A DNA stretch of 27,556 nucleotides from positions 1 to 27,556 of the forward strand of contig CAJVPP010000694.1 of NCBI GenBank assembly GCA_910592005.1. Reading direction: 5' to 3'. A model generated the notes under the pieces. It was given only the letters and a program-made list of their open reading frames with translations. It ran no database searches and was not told the origin of the DNA. The position numbers and the translations under genes are program-made. Positions 11,801-21,480 of the stretch are shown here, in pieces. Each line of letters starts with the position of its first letter. Positions within the stretch are counted from its first letter, which is position 1. The DNA comes from Funneliformis mosseae (lineage: Eukaryota; Glomeromycota; Glomeromycetes; Glomerales; Glomeraceae).

Positions 11801-12748
11801 ATTAATGTATTTCTCATAAGAAATCAAATGTTTCAAGTATTTATTAAAGATAAATGCCTGTGTCATTTCATCATTACACCAATCATTCCTAATTCTACCA
11901 TGGGTTAGTAGGGTAAGCAAGTGGGTTTTGTGAATATTTTGTCGAATAACTCGCTCTATTTTAGTGACACCTCGAGCTCTAAATTATTATTACAATATTA
12001 ATTTCTGATAAGAAATTATGTAAAATACATAATTAAATACTCTATTATTCGAAAGAGCTAAAGACGCAATACTTGTATTGAATCTTAGGCATCTTAAAGG
12101 TCAGTTGAATCGTTTTATTCGGGAATGGCCTCGATTCTGATAGATTATCAGATAGATCTAAAAATGTAAAAAGTCAATTATTTTTCTTTCACTGGTTAAT
12201 ATTTTAGATTATAAATTACATTTACCTTGATATTCAGAAAGGTCTACTTCTTCCCAATCATCACTATCATCTTCTTCATTCACATTATTTGATTGCAGTG
12301 AGTGTTCTATAGTTCCATTATTACAAGAATCATTATCATTATCATGGCTTTGGCCAAATTTTCTTTTCTGTAACCAGGAAGAATCAATAGGCTCAAGAAA
12401 ACTTTTGGACCCGTCGGAATGTTGGAAAATTTCCTTTGATTTCCCCTTATTGATAGAAGAATCAATTAAAGGCAAAGTGCTCTCCTTCGATTTTCCTTTA
12501 TTAATAGATGGTTCAGCAGGCGTTATAAGTACATCAATAGCTTCTGTTACTTCTTCACAAGCAATAGTTTTTGAAGAACGACTGATATTCTCAGTTGGAA
12601 TGCTTGTAGAAGAAGTCATATTAACATTTTCGACACTTTTTTTCGACCTGACTTTCCTTTTAGGAATCACAATAGACTGCTCAACACTTTCATTTTTTTT
12701 GTTATTATCAGTTAAAGCGGCAATGCGTGCTGATCTTCGAGGACCCAT
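8812..12748 (-). CDS. RAD4: RAD4/XPC nucleotide excision repair damage sensor, complete, 15 exons
   Basis: Nuclear DNA-damage recognition subunit; with Rad23/HR23B (and centrin) it binds distorted duplex and recruits TFIIH. Exons on the minus strand: 12748-12226, 12157-12073, 11978-11858, 11783-11574, 11500-11050, 10958-10785, 10723-10584, 10516-10425, 10319-10211, 10148-10104, 10028-9870, 9756-9675, 9591-9536, 9439-9353, 9276-8812. They join in frame to 932 aa, like human XPC (940). Residues 1-160 are basic and disordered. DDSDDWEEVDLSEYQ (about 160-174) matches the acidic TFIIH p62/Tfb1-binding string. A transglutaminase-like domain spans about 200-570 (RDTSTQLFVAALRSLGIPAR; WCEVYFAAYKKWICVDPVR). 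BHD1 is about 575-630 (IGPFNNHPLYALERHL), BHD2 about 632-700 (TAETWLREGRQVK) and BHD3 about 704-778 (PKNSYGNVNMF, VVGFDF). The tail is very acidic. I chose ATG 12748 (MGPRRSARIAAL); an in-frame ATG at 12805 would add 19 residues. Intron 3 appears to be GC-AG. No lesions. Confidence 0.92.
11784..11857 (-). other. RAD4 intron 3, probable GC-AG intron
   Basis: The upstream exon ends GACACAG and continues GCATTT; the acceptor is TTTATAG. There is no GT dinucleotide anywhere between the coding end and the acceptor on the transcribed strand. The nearest upstream GT sites would cut the conserved WCND segment and break the frame. Using GC keeps the frame exact (phase 0) and gives the expected WCNDEMTQAMAFSL junction. 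GC-AG introns are a known minor class spliced by the major spliceosome. Confidence 0.7.
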
Positions 12749-13440
12749 AATATATGACAATTTTAAAGAAATGTGAAAAATAGAGATTGAACCAACTCTG
12801 CGCATTTATAAATTCATTTTTAAATGAAAATTTATCAGTAACACAAAATAGATCATACTTTTTTTACCTCGTGGTTTACATAATAGGAAGCGAGATAAGA
12901 CTATTTTTAGCAAGTGCTGTAATTTGTTTTTTGCGGATGATTAACGTTAAAGGTAATAATGTATAGCACATTATGCACATAAAAGGTGTATTTTGGTAAA
13001 TGAAGTTAGATACGCGAAACAAATCTATTTGACGTTGACATTCATTTTTCTAAAATTCGTAAAGGGTTACTTTCGTTAATTTCAATGTAAACTTATTTTT
13101 GCGGAAATAAGAAATAATAATTTCATTTAAGATCGAAATCGCATAAAATTTTAATATTAATAATTGGTAATAAATTTAAAAAATGAATAGTATAGAATTG
13201 TAAAATTCAAATAGTTAAAGTTTTAGCGATTTTTTTATTCTTTGTTTCTCGTAAAATTTTGATGATTCAGTACTATGAATTCACTTAGACTAAAATCGAT
13301 AAAAAGAAATGTTGATTGGCTTAAAAGAATGTTATTTTGAGCAATATTTCATAATTGTTCTCTTTCTATATATTTTTTAATCTTGTATGTTAAATATTTT
13401 GAGTTTTAAAATTAACAAGTTGGCAAAAAAAAAAAAAAAT
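12749..13440 (-). promoter_or_regulatory. 5' flank of RAD4, presumed promoter
   Basis: Roughly 700 bp of moderately complex sequence upstream of the RAD4 start, clearly less A+T-extreme than what follows. No coding frame was found and no specific element can be named with confidence. A long A-run near 13426 marks the switch into desert. Confidence 0.35.
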
Positions 13441-14790
13441 TTAACATTTTTATAAAAAATTAATATTATTATTATTAAAAAAACTTAATAAAACTTATAT
13501 TACATAAAATAATATGGGAATATTAAAACGCTTTAGCTATATTATATTATATAATATATATTAATTATACTGCATATAAATATATTTTTTATTATATAAA
13601 TATCTAAACTATTTAAAATTATTTAAATCTCCTAATTTTAATAAATTTTAAAAAATAAATTTATTAAAAATATAAAATGATTAGATATTTCATATATTAA
13701 ATTAATATAAATAAAAATTATATAAAATAATAATATTAAGCAAATCGATAGTTTTAAATAGATTTTAAATATATTTTCTATGTTTAAAATCTTATTTAAA
13801 ATATTTAAAATTAAAAATATGTTTAACTTATTATAATATAATAAAATTTTAATTATTTTATTTAAAATTAAATTATTTAATTTTTTAATAAATTTTAATT
13901 TTAAAATATTATTATATTATTAAAAATTAGATATTATTGTAAACAGCTGATTAAAGTACCTATAGTATAGCAGTATTAGATTATGACTTATATAACTTAT
14001 ATAACTTATGATCATCATATGATTATTGATGAAAATTATATGACTTTATGATCATAATCATATAATAAATAATAAATAACTAATCAAATAATAATATTTA
14101 TAAAAATTTTATTTTAATATATTTAATGAATTATTTTATTATAATAAACCAATATAATTTCAAATTAATTACATAAAAAATTGAAGTTTATACCTAAATA
14201 AGTTAGTGTTTCTAAATCTGTAATAAACAAAGTTTTAAATTCAATTTTGCTATTTGGTCATCAGCAAGATAAATTTATCTATTATCAATATTAGAATTAT
14301 TTTTCAACTCATTATTTAAAAATATAGTATTTTCATATTATTAAATTGATTTTCTTTTTGTGTAGCTTCAATCTATTCATTAATAATTATATTCTAAGAT
14401 ATTTTATTTTTATTTATAATAGTTTCTATTTTATTTTTAACATTTTGATCTTTACAATTTTTTTTATCATTATTAACTTTTCATTTTTTATCATTTATAT
14501 TTTAAATTTCAGTAAAACAAACTTAGAGATCCTAGGATAAAATTCTAAAAGATAAGTAAAAAAGCTTCTAAATATAAGTTAGAAATCCTTTTAATAATAC
14601 AAATCTATAATATAGCATTTAAATCTAAAAAGTATGCTAGGATTCAAATTTGTTATCTTACTTCTTTAGTATAAAATTGGGATTTTAAAAGCTAAAATCA
14701 AACAATTTATTATGATTTTTCTAACCTGATTTTAAACTTAACAAAAATATTAAAAAAATTTATACCATTCTATTTACCTTTAAAATAAAG

Positions 14791-14829
14791 TAAGATTAGC
14801 AAGAACTGAAGTATTCAAAGCTAATCTTA
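14791..14829. repeat. inverted repeat, 10-bp arms
   Basis: TAAGATTAGC at 14791-14800 is the exact reverse complement of GCTAATCTTA at 14820-14829, with a 19-nt loop. The arm shares CTAATCTTA with the larger hairpin near 15506. Confidence 0.6.
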
Positions 14830-15500
14830 TTAAGTCTTTACAAACTCTCTTTATATATCAATATATTACATTATATTATATTAAAAATATTAAACATATA
14901 AATATGTTTAATATAATTAATATAGTAAGGCAATTATGAGGCTTTTGGAGCAAAATTTCTGAATATATATAAAAATAGTGTGTGATCTCCTAGCTTTTTT
15001 TCTAATATACAAAACTTTTTATAATCTTTATTGAACTTCAAATGAGTTGCGAGGATCAGAAAATATATCGAAAATCTAATATTGAATTTATACTTAAAAT
15101 CAAGCTGAGTTATTTTTCTGCTATTCAAAATTTTTAGTATTAAAATTAGCTTAGAATTAAGCTTGAGATATCAAGAATATAACCATTTCATATAACCATT
15201 CTAGTCTAATTTTAATCTTAAATAATATAACGAAAAAATTATACTATTCTATTTATATTTAAAAACTGTTAAAAATTTGAAGAACATTTATATTTAAAAA
15301 GTCTTGTCTATTCTGAATGTAAATTTAATTTATATAGTAACTAATTATGTCATATTGCTTATTTTAGAAATGAGCAAAAATATTGAAAATCAAAGTATTT
15401 GAGTATGCTCTTTACAAGTTTTTGTAAGCTCAATAAGCATATTATAATTTTATGTTATCTTAGAATTAATTCTAGAGCTGATTTATTATTGTAAACAAAT

Positions 15501-15540
15501 TCTGTCTAAGTCTAATCTTAAAAAGATTAGACTTAGATAG
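15501..15540. repeat. strong hairpin, 14-bp perfect arms
   Basis: CTAAGTCTAATCTT (15506-15519) is an exact inverted copy of AAGATTAGACTTAG (15523-15536) around a 3-nt loop. Pairing extends outward to 15502/15540 with a single G-T mismatch. It contains more G and C than its surroundings. It could be a transcription-stopping stem, a fold-back element or a replication artefact relic; no adjoining gene tells which. Confidence 0.65.
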
Positions 15541-16189
15541 TTTAGATACTAAATTCTTAATTAAAATAGTATCAAGCATATTCTAATATAATATTAATTT
15601 CTTGATATACTAAAAATCATTCTAAAGACATTTTTATTTATGCAGATATAAAAACAAAAAATCTAACCTCTAAAGTCTAACCTATCCTATAAGAAATTTG
15701 TATACAGAATTGTATATAAAAATAATACATTTTTAATATTCGTAAATAACATATAATATATACGTAATTATTACATATAAATGATAAGAAAAAAGACAGA
15801 ATTACAGATATATAAAAATACATAAATTAAGTATATTATATATATAATTTGTATATACAAAATTACATATATTATATAGGTTTTATCAGTATATTATATA
15901 TGTAATTTATATATAATTTATATATAATTTTATATAATTAATTTTTCGTAATATTATCAAATTATAATTTATTAATATATAATTTAAAATTACTAATTTA
16001 AATTTATTTATTTATTAAATAAAATATAATAATAATAATAAAATACAAATATTTTATAATAATAAAAATACTATTTAACATAACAATAATATAAAATATA
16101 AAAAAGAAATACAATAAATAATATTTAAAATATTAGTTAATAATATATAAATGAAGTAATAATAATAATATTAGTAATAATATTTAAAA

Positions 16190-16315
16190 ATATAAAAATA
16201 AAGTTAATAATATTAATAATATTAGTAATATATAAAATATTAAAAAAAGAAAGTTAGTAATATTAGTAATATATAAAATATTAAAAAAAAATAGTAATAT
16301 TAGTAATATAAAAAA
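16190..16315. repeat. short tandem repeat, about 41-bp period
   Basis: ATTAGTAATATATAAAATAT recurs at 16221 and 16262, with a shortened third copy from 16299. It is an A+T-only minisatellite of two to three units inside simple sequence. Confidence 0.5.
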
Positions 16316-16440
16316 AATAAAAAAATATAATTAATAAACCATTAGAAATTAATAATATTAGAAAATAATATTTAAAAAGTAAATATATTTGATAAAGAAA
16401 GAACGAAAAAAGAAAGAATGTAAAAAATTAAAAAAAAATA

Positions 16441-17900
16441 AAAATTTTTTCTATTAATATGCGTGTAGTTTAAGATCTCACTAGAAAAATACCTATTTGC
16501 TAAGTAAATATTATCCTTAAAACTAGCTTTTTAAGTCTCTAATCTTCAGTTAAGCGGTATAGTAATCTAATCTAAAAATATATCTCTAATGATTTACCAC
16601 CTAGTATAGACCATCTGTAACAGCTATACTTGCAGTTACAGGTCTACTAGACTGTTAGGTATCATCACCTTTAGATAGAGGATTTACTTTAATCATAGAG
16701 CTTATTATATTTTATTTTTACCAATTTAATTTATAGGGTTTTATCCTATTGATAACTACTAAGACTGTAAGATTAAGTCTTTTATACATATGATAGTTTT
16801 GACCATAACGTTAAATTTATCTGAGAATTGAACCCAGCTTTTACCTCTAATGATAGTTCAATTTGAATGGTATTGCAATGTATAATGCAGTTTATTATTA
16901 TCATAGTCACTCGTAGGTAGTATCCAAATCTACTAATTACTGGTTAATCACTTCTTTACTTGTGTAAGAGCCCCTAAATTTGAAAACGTGAGACAGTATT
17001 TATTATAGACTTATTAGTGAAAGCTAAATTTCTATTGATCTCTGGCTTCATTTGCATCTACTTGTTCTTCAAATCTAATATTTAGACATGATTAACATTA
17101 ATTGATTGATTGATTGATCAGTTACTGATGCATATTAGTATATATACTCACGTATTTAGTTACATATGAAATTCTTATAAAAATCATCTAGTTTTATGTC
17201 TCAGCTGAAACATGAATCTGTAACTATTGCAGTATAACCTACAATAGAAGCTAATTATTGCTAACTAACTAGAGATACCAATCCCTAAATCAAAAAATAA
17301 TAATTTTTTTTTAAAGTATGTTAGTTTCGCATAGTCTTTATTAAATTTAGAGTATATAAAAACAAAAGTAAAATATACAAATTTAAGAAAATATGAAAAT
17401 CTCTATCTAATCAAAATTAAATTAAGACTGATCCTGCACTTTTCTAGAATCTACTTTTAACCTAAGCTAAAAATATCACTTTCTAGTAATAAACTGAATG
17501 AGAAAGGGCTTAGTCACTACTATAGATACCTGCTAAAATCTTCTCAAAATAATTTCGTCATACTCTTTTCTATGTTTTTAATATAGTTTAACAATTTTAG
17601 CTTTTGTCATATCGAATGGATTTCGTCATATCTTTTATTATAATTTTAATATAGTTTTGTCTAAGTTTTAACTATTATTAAGGGATTTCATCCCTCATCT
17701 ATAATTATTACAGTACTAAAAATTCAACTAATAGGATCCAAAATGGACTATTTGATCAATAGAATTATTAATCACAAACTTTGAGCAGAATATGTAATAT
17801 TATATCCTGTAACTGAGGTGTTATTGATTTAATTTTTAAGTTTATATTATAAACTTTTTAAACAAAATTTGTTATATGCATCTATCGACTCAGATTTGTT
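16441..17900. other. higher-complexity island, unclassified decayed repeat
   Basis: Base composition rises above that of the flanks from about 16460 to 17780, with non-repetitive, once-complex sequence that no longer keeps any reading frame. I could not match either strand to a family. A GATT microsatellite sits at about 17100-17118. A decayed LTR or other transposon is the likeliest origin, but neither target duplications nor terminal repeats were found. Confidence 0.4.
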
Positions 17901-19236
17901 GTGACTATTTAAATATAAAATGCATGAAAGCTGATAAGGTTGCTAAGATGAGCTTATTAAACCTATAGCTTATTTTATAAAGTTATATAAGGATTGCAGG
18001 ATAATTTTTTTGACAAAGGTAAGTAAATATAGAGAACTTTGAGTGAACATGTATCAGATGGGTAGAGCATATAAAATGGTAGCAAAGCTATTATCTTTAG
18101 TTAACTTAAAGAGATATAGTTGAGGGTTCTTAATAATTAGTTTTATTTTATTTTATGAGAGCAAATATTCTTATATATGCAAGAAAGTCTTATCTGTACA
18201 GTCATATTTGATATATATTCATATTATGTTAAACAAATTTGAATATCAGAGTTTGAGTGTTTTCATAGTGAGGAGTAATTCTAGTAATTTTTGATTTTCT
18301 TTTTCCTAACTATCGAAGCTTCATATGAAGTATATGCATTGGTAATATTGTTATTAATATAGAAGACTATAGTAAGCTAATTGACCTTTAGGTAATTGTA
18401 TTTACTGATCATATAAAGATATTGAAATTTGTTGTAAAATATTGATTGTGTGATATTGTTAACAAATGGATGAATAAAGTTTAAAATACTCATTCCTTTG
18501 TATTTGAAGTGATATAACTCTGTAAGGAAGGGTCAATACAAAGAGCGGTAGAGTTATAGCAATTTTTTACTAGTTGGTCCACTTTGTCATTGAATATGTC
18601 TCCAGAATATGCTTTAACTTTTTGAAGACAGATATTGAGATTCTGTGATTTGATGATATTGAATAGACTAAACTACAGGAGAAAGCTGTTGATTTTAACA
18701 GAGGATAGGTTGAGGAAGAGTAACTCAGAAGATTTTTGAAATTTATTAAATTACTGGATAATTACTTATGAGTCTGTTTTAACGATTACTTGACAGTTCC
18801 TAGGAGCGACAATAATAGCAGTAAAATAATTATTAATTCAGCTATTAAAGATAATAGAAATGAGGTGACAAATGCAGTTGAATAAGAAACCACTGGTGAT
18901 GTAAAGTTTATTTATAATCAAGTCAGACCTATTCTAATTGACGGGAAACCTAAACTAAAAAATGAGCCATCTGTATAAAATTCTAAATTTTGAGCATCAA
19001 TGAAGTACTATGCCAGAGTTAGTAAATTATTTACATATGCAAAAGAAATAAACTTGTGAATAAAAGAAGAAAAAGTAGGGCGATGATAATTAAAAGTGGT
19101 TAAAGTTGAATGATTATTGTATTTTGCAGACGTGTGATAGGTGAAAATCTTTGATAAAGGGTAAAGACTAAAGGCAGTTGTATTATTTCTTTTGCTATTG
19201 AGAGTAATATTTATATAACCACTAGTCAGAATAGTA
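17901..19236. other. unclassified decayed mobile-element-like sequence
   Basis: Mid-complexity DNA with many short plus-strand frames (for example about 18395-18440 and 18530-18620), none with a recognised motif, all full of stops. It continues on the far side of the hAT-like MITE, so it was present before that insertion. No terminal repeats were identified. Confidence 0.4.
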
Positions 19237-19755
19237 AACACATATAGAGTTTCGAATGAGTCGAATTAAGTCAAGTTTAAAGATCAATTCTATTTGACTC
19301 TCTTTTTTCAAGTCGAGTCAAGTCAAATTTATTCTATAAAATTTTTCAATTTGATTTAATTCGAGTTATATAAATTTTAAACTTGACTCAATTTGACTTG
19401 ACTTGATTTTAACTTGATTTGATTTTGAAAAAAAATAATAAAAAAAATGAAAAGATCAGAAAAGGGGGGAAGAGCGAATTATTCATTATTATTCTTCTTG
19501 AATGATAAAAAAAATTATTCAAGTTGAACGATTCATTATCATTCGACTTGAACAATAAAAAATTATTCAAGTTGAACGATTCGTCATCGTTCAAGTCAAC
19601 TTGAGTCAACTCAAATCAAGTCGAGTTTAAATCGAGTTGAGTTAAATATTTAACTCGACTTGAATTTGACTTGACTCGCAAATCATCGAGTCAAAAAAAT
19701 ATAAACTTGACTTGATTTAAACTCAACTCAGCTTATCTGAAACTCTAAACACACA
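19237..19755. mobile_element. non-autonomous hAT-like MITE (503 bp) with 8-bp target duplication
   Basis: The element runs 19245-19747 and is bounded by TAGAGTTTCG at the left and the inverted form TGAAACTCTA at the right (9 of 10 match). Flanks are AACACATA (19237-19244) and AACACACA (19748-19755), a 7 of 8 match and the duplication length typical of hAT elements. Both subterminal zones are packed with inverted and direct copies of AAGTCAAGT / ACTTGACTT-type words, as expected of transposase-binding clusters. The centre (about 19508-19600) repeats a roughly 55-bp block containing AATTATTCAAGTTGAACGAT twice. It has no transposase gene. The open frames on either strand are by-products of these repeats. 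Confidence 0.7.
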
Positions 19756-20460
19756 TTTATATTTGGCTAATTCTAATAAGTTTGTTCTAAATTATATAGA
19801 ATTGTCAAGGTAGCAATCAGAATACCTTTGAAATATGATGTCAACATTGATTATCTGATATATATAATGAATAATATCAATATAACTGTCAAAGACTTTA
19901 AAGATTTATTTAAAGGTTCTAACTGATAATATGAACAAATTTATGTAAATTGATATTTGAAAGTATTGTGAAATAACTGTAGTTAGTATCATATGAGAAC
20001 GCTATATAAGGAGGTAGTTATTAAAATTCATTTAAGTTAAGAATCCTTTTTATAGCCTAGTACTATAGAGGAATTTTACCTCTACTAGGAAACGATGGAA
20101 AGAATCAGATCATTGGCAGTATAAAAAAATTTTCTATTACTAATATCAAGTTATTCTATGAATATTAATGAATGCTTAGCTAAGGTGGTTAAAAGTTTTC
20201 TATAGCAATATAGAATGATAGAAAGTATTGGGGTAGAACTGCCTAATGTATGATAATTATATTGATCAGAGGATATTAAACTTATATTGAGTTTCTTGAA
20301 ATCACATAAGAATGCAGAGATCTAGTCATTAAAAATTTTGGAAATATTGAAAGACTATACACAAAGGAGAGAAACAGAAAGCCATTTGTTAGTTTAAAGT
20401 TGACGTAGACGAATATGAGTAGAGTATCTAAAATTCAAACTCAGAATTATATGTGATACT
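19756..20460. other. continuation of the unclassified relic split by the MITE
   Basis: Sequence character on this side matches that before 19237: mid-complexity, several short plus-strand frames, many stops. Around 20060-20390 there are codable-looking stretches but no identifiable domain. I leave it unnamed. Confidence 0.35.
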
Positions 20461-20696
20461 AACACATTCTTATAATTTTGAAATACTTCAACCACACATC
20501 ATTAATAAACTAATATGTAATTATAAAAAAATAAATTTACAATATTATTATTATTTTATATTATTTTATTAAATTTTCAAAAATTAACATAATTACATAA
20601 TTTTATTAAAAATATCATTCTTTAAAATATTAATATATAAGTTAATTCAAAATCAAATAAATTTATAGAAAAACTATTCATTTTTACTATTAAATG
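20461..20696. other. A+T-rich spacer
   Basis: Low-complexity A+T sequence between the unclassified relic and the CACT terminus candidate. Nothing else seen. Confidence 0.5.
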
Positions 20697-20719
20697 CACT
20701 GGTTGAAATCAAAAAAATT

Positions 20720-21415
20720 AGACATGTGAAAAATCAGCCTAAATTTAGCCTAAATTCAGTAAATTATCAAAAAATCAGCCTAGCTAATTGGCATATACTA
20801 GAAATTGGCTAAGAATCAATTGAAATTTGACCTATCTTATTTATAGTTGATTGGCATACTTATTGCTAATTAGCATATGTCAAAAATCGGCTAAAATTTA
20901 ACACATCTTATTTATAGTTGATTGATGTCCGATTTACATCTAATTGATATACATCAAAAATCAGCTAAAATTTGATACATCTTATTTATAGCTGATTGAT
21001 GTCCGATTTACATCCAATTGATATACATCAAAAATTAGCTAAAATTTGATCTATCTTATTTATAGCTGATTGATGTCTGATTTATATCCAATTGATATAC
21101 ATCAAAAATTAACTAAAATATGACCTATCTTATTTATAACCAATTGATGTTTGATTTACATCTAATTGATATACATCACAAATCGGTTAAAATTTGACTT
21201 ATCTTATTTATAGCCAATTGATGTCTAATTTACATCCAATTGATATACATCAAAAATTAGCTAAAATTTAACCTATCTTATTTATAGCTGATTGGCATAC
21301 GTCAAAAATTGGCTAAAATTTAACCTATTTTATTTATAGCTGATTGACGTCTGATTTACATCTGATTGATATATATCAAAAATAGACTAAAACATTTCAA
21401 AATAAAATAAAATTC
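20720..21415. repeat. tandem array of a 74-bp unit
   Basis: ATTGATGTCCGATTTACATC-type unit starts fall at 20921, 20995, 21069, 21143, 21217 and 21291, exactly 74 bp apart, followed by a 52-bp truncated unit to 21343 and a final partial unit. A 71-bp variant begins at 20850 and looser half-units reach back to about 20720. Copies differ mostly by transitions. Each unit holds GATGT and ACATC words that can pair, so units may fold. The array lies just past the 3' end of the Tnp2-like pseudogene. Confidence 0.85.
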
Positions 21416-21480
21416 AGAAGAAAATATAACTGATATTTAGGATTAATAGCCAAATAATATTAAAAACATCCAATTTATTT

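Larger units (their letters stand above)
13441..16440. other. A+T-rich desert with hairpins and simple repeats
   Basis: No gene is supported over these 3 kb. The open frames at 14346-14540 (+) and 14934-15128 (-) lack any recognisable motif. Two partly similar segments (about 14725-14790 and 15205-15270, sharing TTCTATTTA-containing sequence) suggest old dispersed repeats. Long alternating TA tracts occur at about 15835-15945, and AAT-type microsatellite sequence at about 16000-16330. Confidence 0.5.

Noticed and set aside
12405..12776. 123-aa plus-strand open frame
   Set aside because: Antisense to RAD4 exon 1, whose sense frame is in a complete conserved gene model; no motif in the antisense product.
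18050..18135. tRNA-like stretch (GGGTAGAGCAT then GAGGGTTCTT)
   Set aside because: Box A-like sequence is present but box B departs from GGTTCGA and no cloverleaf with a paired acceptor stem can be drawn.
18395..18480. VFTDHIKILKFVVKY-like frame suggesting a retroelement RNase H
   Set aside because: Only a short TDH phrase resembles Gypsy RNase H; the sequence on either side does not follow the family, so I left it unclassified.
19409..19609. 66-aa minus-strand frame with repeated ESFNLNNF
   Set aside because: The peptide repeat comes from the internal repeats of the hAT-like MITE; no gene context.
20850..21415. CRISPR-like regular repeats
   Set aside because: Units are contiguous with no unique spacers, the window is eukaryotic, and no cas gene is present.
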